DNA of 64,000 nucleotides from Phaseolus vulgaris (Eukaryota; Streptophyta; Magnoliopsida; Fabales; Fabaceae). Under the pieces are notes generated by a model that was not told where the DNA came from, made no database searches, and worked only from the letters and a program-made list of their open reading frames with translations. The position numbers and the translations under genes are program-made. Shown here piece by piece: positions 43,471 through 55,561 of the stretch (positions are counted from its first letter, which is position 1; the number at the start of each line of letters is the position of its first letter). Location: positions 7,918,013-7,982,012 of the forward strand of contig NC_023749.2 of assembly GCF_000499845.2 (NCBI RefSeq), written 5' to 3'.

Positions 43471-46400
43471 GATCCAGTTTGTCTAACTCGCCAACTTAGA
43501 GAGTCGTAGATGGGATGAGTTAGATACTCTTATTTATTTTTGACATTTTTTAAAAGAAATCTCGTACATTTAAAATTAAAGTTAGTGGTGATCAATATTT
43601 TATACATAATTTTTTACATTAATTTCTTTATACATAATCTGATTCATTAAAATATTATTAATATTTACTTTATTTTGTTAAACATTAAACTTTAGAATGT
43701 TAAAGTTTTATTCAATTTTACTGTTGTTTCTTACATTTTTATTATCTAAATAAATTATATTAATAATTACAATCAAATAAATATATCTAAAATAAAAAAT
43801 TAAAGAAAAAATAAAAATTGAAAAGTTACAGTCAACTAACCCATCAATGATAAAATCATTTATCAAATTTTAGTATGTATAACCTTACAAGGTAAATTTG
43901 TCCCACTTTTAACCGATCATTTAGGTCAAAATGGACCATTTTGTCACTACTACTGCATGATTGTTTAGTTTTGCATTTTCACACACAACACCAAGTTTAG
44001 ACTATAAGAAAAATAAAATTCTAAAACTGTAATTATTTTAATAAAAAATAATATTGTTTTATTTTATAAATTAAATATTAAAACAACAAAAATAAAATTA
44101 TATATATAAGAGAAAAAAAAGTTTGGTATAGATAACTAGATCCCGAAACTTATTTTTTAATGTCGAAGTTTATAATGTGATTGAAACTAGATTTATAAAA
44201 ATTGTATAATTTAATTAAGTTTAGTAATTAAAATTACATAAATGTTATTCCGTATTAGTAGCAGGCCCCTCCACTTCCTCCTTTTCCATGCACTTTTTAA
44301 CACATTAAAATTGAATGCTGTCATTGTTGCATTTCCTCTATAAATTATTTTTATATTAAAAATAAATAAGAAAACAATTTGTCTACTTCAAATTAAGAAT
44401 ATCCAATAATAAGGTTACTTTTTTACTTCATTTCGTTTATCATCTGCTCCTTTTTCATTTCTTCGTATAAACCACTGTATAATTTTAATGAACATTTTTA
44501 AGAAAAGTAATGTATATTTAATTATTTATATTTTTAAATCACGTGTTCAAAAAATAGATCCTAAATATAAAAAACAACACAGTGACATTTTTTATATGAA
44601 AAACTATTTTTATTTTTCACATTTTTTTTTTCTTTCAACATGGATATTCCATATTCGATAGCGGATAGCTAAAAGCTAAGTGGAAGATATTTAAAGAATT
44701 TAACTATCTATCAACTTTACCTTTTTAAAATCAAATATCTTTTAATAAAATAAGAAATAATATTATGTTGAAGTATTGAGATTCATTTTAAAGAATGGAT
44801 ATGTTTTCATAATTTTTTAGTTTAGATTCACTGGTTAATTAATGTAGAATATATGTTCTCGTAAGTATTAATTTTTCTGTCAACAATGAAAATCTTAATT
44901 AATTATTCACTTAATACACCGATAACAATCGTTAACAATAAACTGGAACATATTTTTTTAACAATCACATGATATACTGGGCTTATAATATATTAGGCTT
45001 TATTAATTAAACCATCTGTTTTATAAAAAGTATTTTTTTCTAAAAGAATAAACATATTTCTATTTTTTTGTGTGTTTGTCTAATTTTATTGTTTTAAAAA
45101 GAAGTAATTTTCTGTTTTTTTTTCTTATAGGAAAATCTTATATGTCTTAGTAAATGTTTTTTTTTCTAAAATATTTATTTAATAAATAATTATCTTTTAA
45201 ACGAACTTATCATTAATTTAGACTAAAATTACTTAATCTTAAAATAATGAAAATTAAATATATTATTAAATTTTTATAAGAACTAAAATTACACCTATAA
45301 AGGGCTTTAGAAGTGAAATTAAGGCAATACTCTCGGTAGGCACATGTCAAAATCGACATAATTATTTAAAAGAACTCTTTTTGTGTTACTTTCAATATTA
45401 TTATTATTATTATTTTATTAACAACAAAAAATATATTAAATATAAAAGTTTCGCAAAATATTCATACCTACATATGCCACACTACGCTTACATTACAACA
45501 AACCCATAACCTGCCTCATCCCCAATTCTAGATACGGAAATCCATAGACTAATTCTTTTGTCAATTACATTTGATTGAACATGTTTATTTAATGTTGTGT
45601 TTGAATTCGGGTAAGAATTTGTGGCGAGGAAAAGAAATGGATGTGTGAGAGTTTGTAAAGTTGTTTAGATTAAAGATGATAAAGTAAATTTGTGAGGATT
45701 GTTTATTAAAATTTGTAAATGATGTAATAGTTAGAAGATAATTTAGAAATTATTATATTTTAATAATTATAATAGTAATAAAATAATTTATATTTTAAAA
45801 ATAATGTACAATTTAAACATAGTAGCACTATAAAATTTACATATTTTTATAAATATTATAAAATATTGACTAACAACATGAAAAATAATTATATTTTATT
45901 TTTGATGTATAACTTTTTATTTCAATTTGTATTATCATTAATAAACATTGGATGAACACAAAATAGTCGGTGATTACAATAATAGATGAAGTCATTACAT
46001 TAGAATCCTAAATGATGTTGTGTTGTGGAAATTTAAAAAATTACAAACATAATAATGTCAAATAATACATTAAATTTAACTAACAGTCAAAATAAGTTCA
46101 ACATAAATAATAATAATAACACAATAAAAATATAATCAATGTTTTTCATTGTCTTGAAGCTAATGAAGTGTATCTTCGATTCGGTCCAGATGTGTGTTGA
46201 TGTCCAACCAATCTCATGCTTGACATAGTTTCCTATATATTTTGAATTCCCAAATGTTATAAGCGCAAATCTTCTCATTTTTGTGAGGAGTAAAAAAACG
46301 TTTCACCTTGCTCTCTCATCCGCACCAACACCCTCAAACACACTGAATCCGTTCCCCCCATCCTCTTCTCTCTTATCATACCCAAAAACAAACCTCCCAT

Positions 46401-47087
46401 AAAAAAACTAATATTCTAATTATACACCTTCATCATATTTGTAAACATTAAAAGTTAATTTTTAAATATTTTATTTTGATAATAAAAAGTCTTTATAATG
46501 AATCTCTTCTCACATTTCATTATGACGACAACCTTGGTGATCATCCCTCTTACCACATTATCATGCCCTCGAGATCACCCAAGATAGTCAGTAGTTTGAA
46601 GGACAGACTTAGCAAAATTTAATGGAGAAAAGTGCATCCAACACTATTTGGCCAGGAAAAGGGGCAAAGAGAAGGGCAAGACTGAGAGAAAATGAATATG
46701 TGAGTTGACTTAACTCAATGCAAACCCAACTCACGTGTATAAATGTTGAGCAATATGTGTTTGTTTTCTTGGATAAACAACTTTATAAGATATTATACAA
46801 TTTGGAATAAGCATAGCATATACTTTAGTAAAGAATAAGAATGAGATTTAAAGAGAATAACTGTCATTATTTACAACTCTTTTTTATGTAATGAAACTAC
46901 AGAAGAAAACAGAAAAATCAGAATGTGTATCAGAATATAAGTAAGATATGTAATAATAAGTATAATTTGAAGGAAGATAATAATAGAATATATGAATGTG
47001 TATTATAGGGAGGGTGAAGAAAGTAGGCATAGTGATAGTACTAAATGGGGTGTTCTTGCGTGGCAGAGTGGGAATGGTGAGGAATGA
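43471..47087. other. AT-rich intergenic DNA
   Basis: No gene is supported. Short microsatellites occur, for example (ATT)n near 45398-45416. The segment 45590-46400 has vaguely MITE-like ends, but I found no clean inverted repeat. Confidence 0.55.
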
Positions 47088-47090
47088 AAT

Positions 47091-47383
47091 CCCACGTGGG
47101 TGTGATGGTTTGCTTCACGTGATGTAAGACCAGCTTGTTGTGTGGCAGACATGCGGGTGCACGGCTCTTTCTCACTTTCGACATCACAACAAAACCTCAT
47201 AATGGAGATCATCATCAAATCCTTATCCACTCATAATCACTCTTTGCATTCCCTTTTACTTCCTCTAAACCCTTCATTACCATCATCATGCTGCATTACG
47301 TCTTGTCACATCTTAATCCCGATTAAGAAATGTTAGTTTTACAGCTTTACACGGAAAGATATCTCATCACACCTCATATATAA
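47091..47383 (+). promoter_or_regulatory. MIR530 promoter: two G-boxes and a TATA box
   Basis: CCCACGTGGG (perfect 10-bp palindrome with a G-box core) lies at 47091-47100 and a second CACGTG at 47116-47121. TATATAA lies at 47377-47383, about 65 bp before the hairpin. G-boxes bind bZIP and bHLH factors, including light and ABA regulators. The link to the miRNA gene rests on position. Confidence 0.55.
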
Positions 47384-47439
47384 CTGGTGCCAATCTCATC
47401 CTAATAACACAAGGGTGTTTCTCTCTCGTTCCAATATGC

Positions 47440-47612
47440 TGCCTTTGCCTGCATTTGCACCTGCACTTTACTTGGTTTTCTCTCTTCAACCATATACCTT
47501 AGTCCACACAATACACATGTTAAAGGAAAAAAGAGAAGATTACGTGGTGTATGTGTGTGGGTATGGATGAGAAACCAAGCACAAGGTGCAGCTGCATCTG
47601 CAGGTGAATGAC
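47440..47612 (+). ncRNA. MIR530: MIR530 microRNA precursor
   Basis: A long imperfect hairpin is formed by 47440-47499 and 47560-47612. The 5' arm carries TGCATTTGCACCTGCACTTT plus a final A at 47450-47470, which matches the miR530 sequence known in poplar, rice and legumes except at the last bases. The 3' arm carries AGGTGCAGCTGCATCTGCAG at about 47584-47603, the expected star strand. The lower stem also pairs (CTTGGTTTTCTC with GAGAAACCAAG; CCATATACC with GGTATGG). In rice, miR530 acts on a PLUS3-domain gene and affects grain yield (literature knowledge). A TATA box lies upstream. Small frames across this region on the minus strand are not genes. The identification is strong from sequence and fold, but expression is not shown. 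Confidence 0.88.
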
Positions 47613-50397
47613 ATATTGGTTAATATCAACTTCAGCAACTTTTCTAGAGTCCATTGTACTTGTGCTTGGAAAAGAAGGGTAAGAAAGATTAACATGGTAC
47701 GATGTGGTTGACCAATAACTACCTTCCTTAACATGCAAATTAGAATTCGTTTTTTCATTTTCTGTATATAAAGGAGATTATTTGTTCGAAGATATTAGTT
47801 TCTTGAATAGATCTTACAGTTTCTAGATAATTAGTCTCTGATTCTCTATTAGAAAGATTTCCGTACAGGTTCACAGGAAGAATATGAAAAGAAGGGTAAG
47901 ACTTCTCAAGCTAGATTTTGGTCCTTTTAGATTCTCTTTCTCCTCTACATTCCATAGCATGATGTATATAGTTATTTACTCACCGATCATTATGCAGATC
48001 CAGATCTGTATTCATATATGTTAAAGTTTTGTTAAAAATGGTTAAATTTTACCCATTAATTCTAGCAACCCTTTTGAAACACTGGATAGTTTTAAAGAGT
48101 TTATTTTGCAAATCGGACCAGAAATGGTATATGCCTTCGAAATATGGTTACTTTTTCTTAGGGTATATAACCATCGACATAGTTTTATGGATTTTAGCCT
48201 TTTCATGATGAAAATGTTGATGCTAAAACGTCACTTGACTTCCAAATTCTAGATGATTCGTAGAGTATTCATCCTGAGAAAGAGATGCAGGATACGCCTG
48301 AGATACTTTTCTTTGTTTTGTGTTTCTTAGCCAAGAGTTTTTGCAATGAACCACTGGTTTATGAGCTTGAACAAATAGTTCTTCTGGCTCATATATTTGT
48401 GATATATATATATATATATATATTTATGAACTAGTGAGTATGATAACTGTGCCCTAGATAGCCAGTGATCCAAATTAATATTACTGATGATGATATCGTG
48501 AGATGACTTCATTTTGTTTTTCATTTGTTAATCTGCAGAATGGATCTCACACAAACACAGTTTTTTGCAGTGACTTTTGTGCATATAGGAAAATAAAATA
48601 CTCATTGTTAAAGTGCACATCTCGAGATGGAAAAAGGAGAAAAATGATAAATAATAATATAATAAGAAATAAATGTCTAGGTGTGAAAACTAAAGATGTA
48701 AAAGAAATAAGACATATTGGAAAATATAAAAAGAAAAATTCCTTTTATTCTCCTCTCTCTCTCTTTTCTATCTGTAATTTGTCAGTAGAAATGAAAAAAA
48801 TTTCAAACCTAAATACAGTGACTGAGTGAGATGCTTCGATTTAAACACAGATAAGTGTTTTCAAACATGGAGCTTGAAGCACGGAAGTCAAAGGAACATT
48901 AAGGTATTATGAATAAATACTAATTATTTTTAGTTGATTTTGGACATATTAAATACCTTTTTTATTATTTTTTATGATTTCTGAGAATTCATGATAATAA
49001 AATTCTGTAATTCATTGAATATATATTATTCACTGGCAATGATAAGTTACTATCAGACTAAATCATGACTTTAATCTTTGACACATGTTCTGATTTTGAA
49101 AGTAGAATCAAAACAATTTCCCTGTTTATTTAGAAACAATATAATAAATTACTAATACATTTTTATTTCTACATTACCAATATCTAATGTTGTGGAAAAC
49201 AAGAGTGAAGATTACAGAGAAAGAGTTATGATATAGACATCTATCCATACAAATATATAATATTTTATAAATAATTTTTTTATACATCATATCATGTATT
49301 ATATTTTTGTATTTCTTTTGTTCACTTTTAACCGTCTATGTTATATTTTTTAGAGAAATTAAAAAAGTTCGTGTTTTCTTGTTACGTACTTACTTTCACT
49401 TTCAGGTTTCCGTATATGAAAATTTCTTTATAAATTTTAAAGAAGCTAAGATATGGGCTCAAATGCATGAGTTTGGGTTAGTTGAGTTTGATATGATATT
49501 TATATTGAAATAAATAAATATGAAAGTATATGTAATACTCGAACTCATATATAAAAATATTTAAAATTATAAATATAAAAATACTAAATAAATAAACAAA
49601 TATAAAACTATATGAGATACTTCGATTTATGTATAAAAATATTTAAAATTGCAAATCTCAAAACTTACAAACGAGTTATTGACAAATATATACATTTAAT
49701 TAAATTAGCAGTGAGATTTTGAATTTTTTCACTAACCATTTTTTTAATTGTGAACAAGATTGTGGAAATGCATGTACTTTATAATTTTAACAATTTCAAA
49801 TATGCTAGGTTTAAAATTATAGAAGTTTGTCACTTATATTGTCGTAAACACTGTCCATAAAGATTTGTTATATCTGGTGACATCATGTTTTAGATAATCT
49901 ATTATAAAAAAAAATACAAATGACAATATTTAGGTATTTATTCTAATTACTTGTAAGAATGTGCTATTTTGTGTTTATTGTAAGAAATATTATTTTTAGC
50001 ATTTGGAAATAGAAAAATAAATTAAAAACATAAAAAGAAAAAAAGAAAACATAAAGTACAACAAACTAAAATTTATGCCATCAAAACTAATAACATCGAT
50101 CCTACACACAAGTTATCACCTAACTGAAAAACAACATAAAGGAAGTTTGAAGATACAAAGTTGACAATTTGATAAAACTTAACAATTTAAACATTACAAC
50201 TTAAAAAAAAAAAAAATTAAAAGAACCAAGTAGGGCTTATTTTAAAACATTATACCTATGTTTTTTTATTGACTTGGAATTTTTTATTGAATGTTAAAAC
50301 AAATACAAAACATTTTATTGAATAAAGAACATTGGAATTTTCTTTCACTAAAAAAAATCAAATTTACCCACCCTAGAAATCCGTAGGAAATAGTAAT
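47613..50397. other. Downstream of MIR530: possible primary transcript, then AT-rich DNA
   Basis: The first several hundred bases may belong to the primary miRNA transcript; a donor-like GAAGGGTAAGACT (about 47891-47903) and an acceptor-like TTAATCTGCAG (48529-48539) hint at an intron. A (TA)n run lies at about 48405-48424. The rest is AT-rich with no supported gene. Confidence 0.45.
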
Positions 50398-51536
50398 TGT
50401 TGAACCAAGTGATGTTCAAGCTTTGAAGAATCCAAACCCTTTAAAGGATGTTGAAGGCTTGGTTGTGCTTGTTGTTGCTGAGCTGTCTTAGATAAGATCT
50501 GGGGTAGATTGTTTATGTAATCCACTCTTGATTGAATCCAAAGCATATGCATTCTCAATCTTTTTAAAAGAAAAGTGTTTTTCAAACTAAGTGAGAAACA
50601 ACCGATTGTTTTGTCGAAACAACCGATTGTTTTGTCGAAACAACCGATTGTTTTGTCGAAACAACCGATTGTTTTGTCGAAACAACCGATTGTTTTATAC
50701 TTAGAAGTTTTTAGAAAAGGTTGAAAACTGTTTTTCAAATAGTTGAGCTGTTAAAACCAAAACAACCGATTGTTTGTTTTGGTACCATAACAAAAAAAAT
50801 GGTATGCGCTTTGACTGAGCTCTAAATGTTTTTCTAACTGTTTACGCTCCAGTCTTTAATGCTTTGAACAATCTTTAAATGCAATGAATAGTTTGTTAAG
50901 ATTTAATAACAAACAACATCTTTGAATATATTAAGAAAAATATATTTGAGTTTGAGTTTTTCAAAGAGTTGAGATTGCTTAGATTGAGATTGATCAAAGA
51001 GTGTGAGATAGGATTTCAGCTTGTATTGATTTTAAAATTGCTTTTGTAACAAGTGTAATCCTTGTATCTGTTGAACAAGAATTTTTTGTGTGTTTGCTGA
51101 GAAGTGATGTGTGTTCTTGAGGGGATCAAGATCAACATTCTTAGTGTTGGTGTGTTGGCCAAGGGAAGTGTGTGTCTTGAGGGGATCAATGTCACTTTCT
51201 TGGTTGTGTTGTAAGTGATCTAGGTTTGATTGCTTAGTGGTGTTCCTCGGTTGTTTCTGAGAAGACTGGATGTAGCTCTAGGTTTAGAGTGAACCAGTAT
51301 AAATCTTTGTGTGCATTTTCTCTATTCCTTAACTCTTTAAATTCAATTTTGATATTTGTAAACTGGTATAAACAACCGATTGTTTTTCTGGTGCTGTGCT
51401 TTTTGCTTTGTGTTTTGAAAAACTGATTTCTTAATCAAGATATTCTTAAAGAAATTTCATTCAAGGCTTAAAAATTTTCGAAATCCCTCTTTAAACCATT
51501 CACACCCCCTCTAGTTTAAAGCCATACATTCTAACA
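50398..51536 (+). mobile_element. Probable copia solo LTR
   Basis: An 1139-bp segment starts TGTTGAACCAAGTGATG and ends CATACATTCTAACA. The C-rich end (TTCACACCCCCTCTAG) is typical of the 3' end of SIRE-like copia LTRs. Flanks are GTAAT (50393-50397) and GTACT (51537-51541), a 5-bp duplication with one mismatch. No internal domain is present. Confidence 0.65.
50596..50700 (+). repeat. 21-bp tandem repeat, five units
   Basis: Five consecutive units of 21 bp (AAACAACCGATTGTTTTGTC plus G) start at 50596, 50617, 50638, 50659 and 50680. Each has the inverted pair AACAACCGATTGTT. Single copies of the motif recur at 50759 and 51371 in the same LTR. Confidence 0.93.
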
Positions 51537-51541
51537 GTACT

Positions 51542-52175
51542 AATATGAAAATAAATTAAAATTATTTATGAATTATTAACAATAAATATTTCATGGATAA
51601 TTTGGACATAGGTAATTTTTTGGATGGATGATATGTTTTGAGACATTACATACAGACTACAATACAATCTCTAGGTAATTTTACACAACCTAACATATGT
51701 GGGAATTTTCCCAATCGCCTCCCATTCATAAGTAATATTTACACATAATTTGTGACCAAATAAGGACAACTTAACATCTTAGATAAATTTTCTACTATCA
51801 TAAATCCATGAATTTTAGAATTCACACAATTTCTCACTTATGTATCCATGGGTAATATTACCCACACATACAAATCTGTGGGTACATCATATATACTTCT
51901 AAACCAAATTTTGTGGGTAAATTTGTGGATAAATCTTGTAGGCATGATATTATTTCTTTTATTCCTTTGCACTTGTGCAATGTAATACAACATTCAATCA
52001 TAATTCAAATTCAACGTATACAATCCAAATTAATGTCAAATATAATCTATTGCACCAATAATATGCATTGCACCTATAATATTGATTACAACCAGCAAAA
52101 ATCATCCAATATAACCCAATAATAAAATAAAATTCAAAATTAATTTCATATTCAAACATAACATAATTCAAGTGA
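51542..52175. other. AT-rich intergenic DNA
   Basis: No gene. Motifs such as GGGTAATATTACCC (about 51850-51863) and repeated CTGTGGGTA-like sequences suggest an old non-autonomous transposon, but its ends are unclear. Confidence 0.5.
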
Positions 52176-52335
52176 CACTACAAAAAAGCTTGTAAACAGT
52201 GGTGGTTATTAAAAACCGCCACAATTATTCGTATAATACGACATGTTAATAACTGTCACAATTCTTCTTCAAAATTTGTCATTTAGAAACGTCACAAATT
52301 TCCTTTTATTCCCTCCATCATATATACTCTATTTC

Positions 52336-52952
52336 TGTACTGGTAGGCTAAAACCGAGAGGTTTAGGCCGAAAATAACATGCTAAATAACCAAGAGGTGA
52401 TAAGACTAAAACCGAGAGGTTTCGGCCGAGAGCATAAAAGATATACATAAAAGAATAAAACAAAATATAAATGTTATTATAAAAATGAAACCCAAATAAG
52501 ATAAAAACTTGCATGAGGGGTGTGTAAATAATAAAAAGGTGTAGAAAGAAAGTCCAAAGGTAAAGAAGAAAGCCCATTAGAGAAACCCTATAAATAGGAG
52601 TTCAGAGTAAAGAAAAAGGTAAGAGTGAATTTTATCTGATAAGCATTATATCGTTTCTGACTTTGGCATCGGAGCGACTTGCAGGTACACCCCCCCACCT
52701 GTGGAAAGGAGAAGCCGAGAAGAACCTAGCAGAGTGAGAAGCCGAGAAGAACCTAGCAGAGTGAGAAGCCGAGAAGCATCCAGCCGAGTGAGAAGCCGAG
52801 AAGTACTTAGTGAAAAGATAAGCCTAGAGAACCTAATGTGAGGAGAGGTCCAGAGTATCCGGCCCACGAAGAAACGAAGTCCAGCCCAAGATTAAAAGAC
52901 TTGCAATCTTGTCAACCTGCTTCGAGTGTTCTCGGTCCCTGTTGTAAGAACA
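52336..52952 (+). repeat. 5' LTR of the young Tat element
   Basis: A 617-bp LTR starts TGTACTGGTAGGC and ends GTTGTAAGAACA. It has a TATA-like CCCTATAAATAGG at about 52585-52597 and a 27-bp tandem repeat (GAGAAGCCGAGAAGAACCTA type, four units, 52705-52810). Confidence 0.95.
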
Positions 52953-52954
52953 TT

Positions 52955-52973
52955 TTGGCGCCCACCGTGGGGC
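52955..52973 (+). other. Primer-binding site of the young Tat element
   Basis: TTGGCGCCCACCGTGGGGC lies two bases after the 5' LTR. It is nearly identical to the site of the older Tat element. Confidence 0.88.
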
Positions 52974-53005
52974 CGAGTGTTAGTTGAGAAGGGTCAAAAG
53001 ACAAG

Positions 53006-55561
53006 ATGAGTCAAGGAGGAGAGCAAGGTGGAGATCGGGAAGACAATGTTAACATGCCAATGGCAATGTTGGTCCAACTACAAAAAGAATTCGAGATGTT
53101 AAAAAAAAATAATGAAGAAGAAATAAGTATGTTGAAAGCCGAAAATGCACATATGAGAAGAAAGTTACAAGAGGAAACAATTTTGAACTCATCTTTTGAA
53201 ACCGTGCAACCTAGAGCACAAATGAATGAAAGACTTCATCATAACGAAAGTTCCCAAACCAAGAGGAGATTGCTTGAAAACTCTGGGGTTTTTACAGGAG
53301 CATCTTCCAGAAAGCATCCGTTTTATGATGTTATAGTTGACACCCCATTACCCGACAATTGGAAGAATTTGACGATTGACAAATACGATGGAAGTACAGA
53401 CCCTGATGAACACATTGCAATATATACCACACAGATCAGCTTGTATACATGGAATGATGCTGTTATGTGCAGGGTGTTCCCTACGACGCTAAAAGGCGCA
53501 ACATTAAGTTGGTTCACGCGCCTACCACCTTTGAGTGTTGATTGTTTCGATACATTGGTGGAAAAGTTCGGTGCTCAATTTGCAACTAGTCGCCCTCATC
53601 ATTTGACATCAATTGCTTTAGTGAACATAAGGCAGGAGAAGGGGGAATCATTAAGAATGTTCATGGAACGCTTTGGAAAGGTCGCCTTGGGTATTCGAAA
53701 TCTCAGCCTAGAGGTTACCATGCATCATATGATAACAGCCTTAAAGTCGGGACCATTTGCCGACAGCCTTTGTAAAAAACCTGCAACTAATCTGGATGAA
53801 TTAAGGTAGCGAGCATCAAAATTTATGCAAATGGAAGAACTTAGAGAGTTCCGAAACCAGGTAAGGATTGATGGAAGTGAGAAGAAGATGATAGAAAGAG
53901 AAAGCGGACCTATGGTCAGAAGAGCCCGAGAAGAATTCAGAAGCCGAAAATTCCAACAATACACACCTTTGAACGCAAACAGAGCAAGAGTTTTACAAGA
54001 AGCTATGGCAGCAGAAATAATACCACCACCAAGAAAAGCAAGAACACCAGAAAGAGCGGATCATACCAAACATTGCGAGTATCATAAAAATCATGGTCAT
54101 CATACAGAAGAATGCATTGGGTTGAAAGATAGAATAGAAGAATTGATTCAAGCAGGACAGTTGAAACGCTTCGTCCGAGGAGGAAATGCAAGAATAAGGT
54201 TAAGTCCTGAGAGAGGATCGAGAGGGGGAGAGATGGGACAGAGAAGAGTGGAAAGATTTGAAAGAAGAGATGAAAAGAGAGTTGAAAAAAGAGATGATAG
54301 AAGAGATGGAAGGCCAGAAAGAATAAGTGATAGGGTTTATCAAAACACCCAATCAGTAAGGTGGAGTAGGGAACGAAGTCTGGGTAGGCTGGTCAGAGGA
54401 TTTATAAACACAATTTCAGGAGGTTTTTCAGGAAAGGAATCCTCATCAACAAGAAAACAACATTGGAGAAGTATCAGAACCATTAATCATATTTTCAAAA
54501 GAAAAACCTTGCCACCAATGCTTTTTACAGATGAAGATTTTCAAGAGATTGATCCCGATCACGACGACCCCATGGTAATAACGGTAGAAATAGCCGAATA
54601 TGCCGTCATGAAAACCTTAGTTGATTAGGGGAGTTCAGTTGATATTCTGTTTTGGGATACTTTCAAAAGGTTGCATCTAAGAGAAGAAGATATTGTACCT
54701 TTCCGGGAACAGATCATTGGCTTCTCGGGGGAAAGAGTTAGTACTAAGGGGTACATTGATTTGATGACCACATTTGGAAGAGGTAATAAAACTAAAAAGA
54801 TCAAAATCAGATATTTGGTGGTGGATGCTGCTACATCATATAATGTGTTACTAGGACGATCCTCTTTGAATAAGTTGGGGGCAATAGTTTCAACACCACA
54901 TTTGGCTATGAAGTTCCCAACAGAAAAAGGGGAGATAGCAACGGTCTATGTCAATCAGAAAGATGCTCGGGAATGTTATGCAGCAGGTTTAAAGATGAAT
55001 TTGAAAGCAAACCATGATACTGAAAGAATGGTGGCGATGACCGATTTGGACCCAAGAATAAATGATGAAAGGATAGAACCAAAAGAAGAGACCACAACTG
55101 TGGTATTGGGTCAAGACGAGAAGCAATGCACTTATGTAAGTGGAAGCTTGCCCAAAGAATTGTTGAGTAAATTCATCACAATGTTACGTAACAACAAAGA
55201 TTTATTTGCTTGGAAACCATCCGATATACCTGGGATTGATCCGAACGTAGTCTGTCATAAATTGTCTGTATGTCGAGAAGCAAGACCGGTATCTCAAAAA
55301 AAAAGAAAGTTGGGAGAAGAAAGACGAAAAGCAGCAATTGAAGAAACTGAGAAGTTAATGCAAGCTGGTTTCATAAAAGAGGCTCAATACACAACATGGT
55401 TATCCAATGTAGTACTTGTCAAAAAACCGAATGGAAAGTGGAGAATGTGTACAGACTATACAGACTTAAACAAAGCTTGCCCGAAAGATACATATCCATT
55501 ACCCAACATAGACAAGATTAGTGGATGGGGCGTCTGGACAAGAGATGATGAGTTTTCTTGA
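53006..55561 (+). pseudogene. Tat gag-protease-RT, first part (two nonsense codons, one frameshift)
   Basis: One frame runs from ATG at 53006. A coiled-coil-like N terminus (about residues 22-57) is followed by the gag domain (about 120-265: KYDGSTDPDEHIAIYTTQIS, ATLSWFTRL). A TAG at 53807-53809 stops it. The frame continues with a basic region and a His/Cys-rich motif (HCEYHKNHGHHTEECIGLKD, near 54070-54130), then a second TAG at 54626-54628, inside the protease active-site block. Next come the protease spacer (GFSGERVSTKGY) and the RT N-terminal part (ARPVSQKKRKLGEERRKAA, NGKWRMCTDYTDLNKACPKD). Near 55520 one extra base shifts the frame into the downstream part. Otherwise the frame is well kept, as in a young copy. 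Confidence 0.92.

Noticed and set aside
45590..46400. Possible MITE with TGTTTGAATTCGGG-like left end
   Set aside because: The right side gives no convincing inverted repeat or target duplication.
47520..47758. Minus-strand 72-aa frames over the MIR530 region
   Set aside because: They overlap a clear miRNA hairpin and have no similarity to proteins.
48503..48829. 108-aa plus-strand frame
   Set aside because: Composition is random and rich in Lys/Asn, as expected from AT-rich DNA; it may only overlap the miRNA primary transcript.
50596..50700. CRISPR-like array
   Set aside because: The 21-bp units are contiguous without spacers and lie in an LTR of a plant genome.
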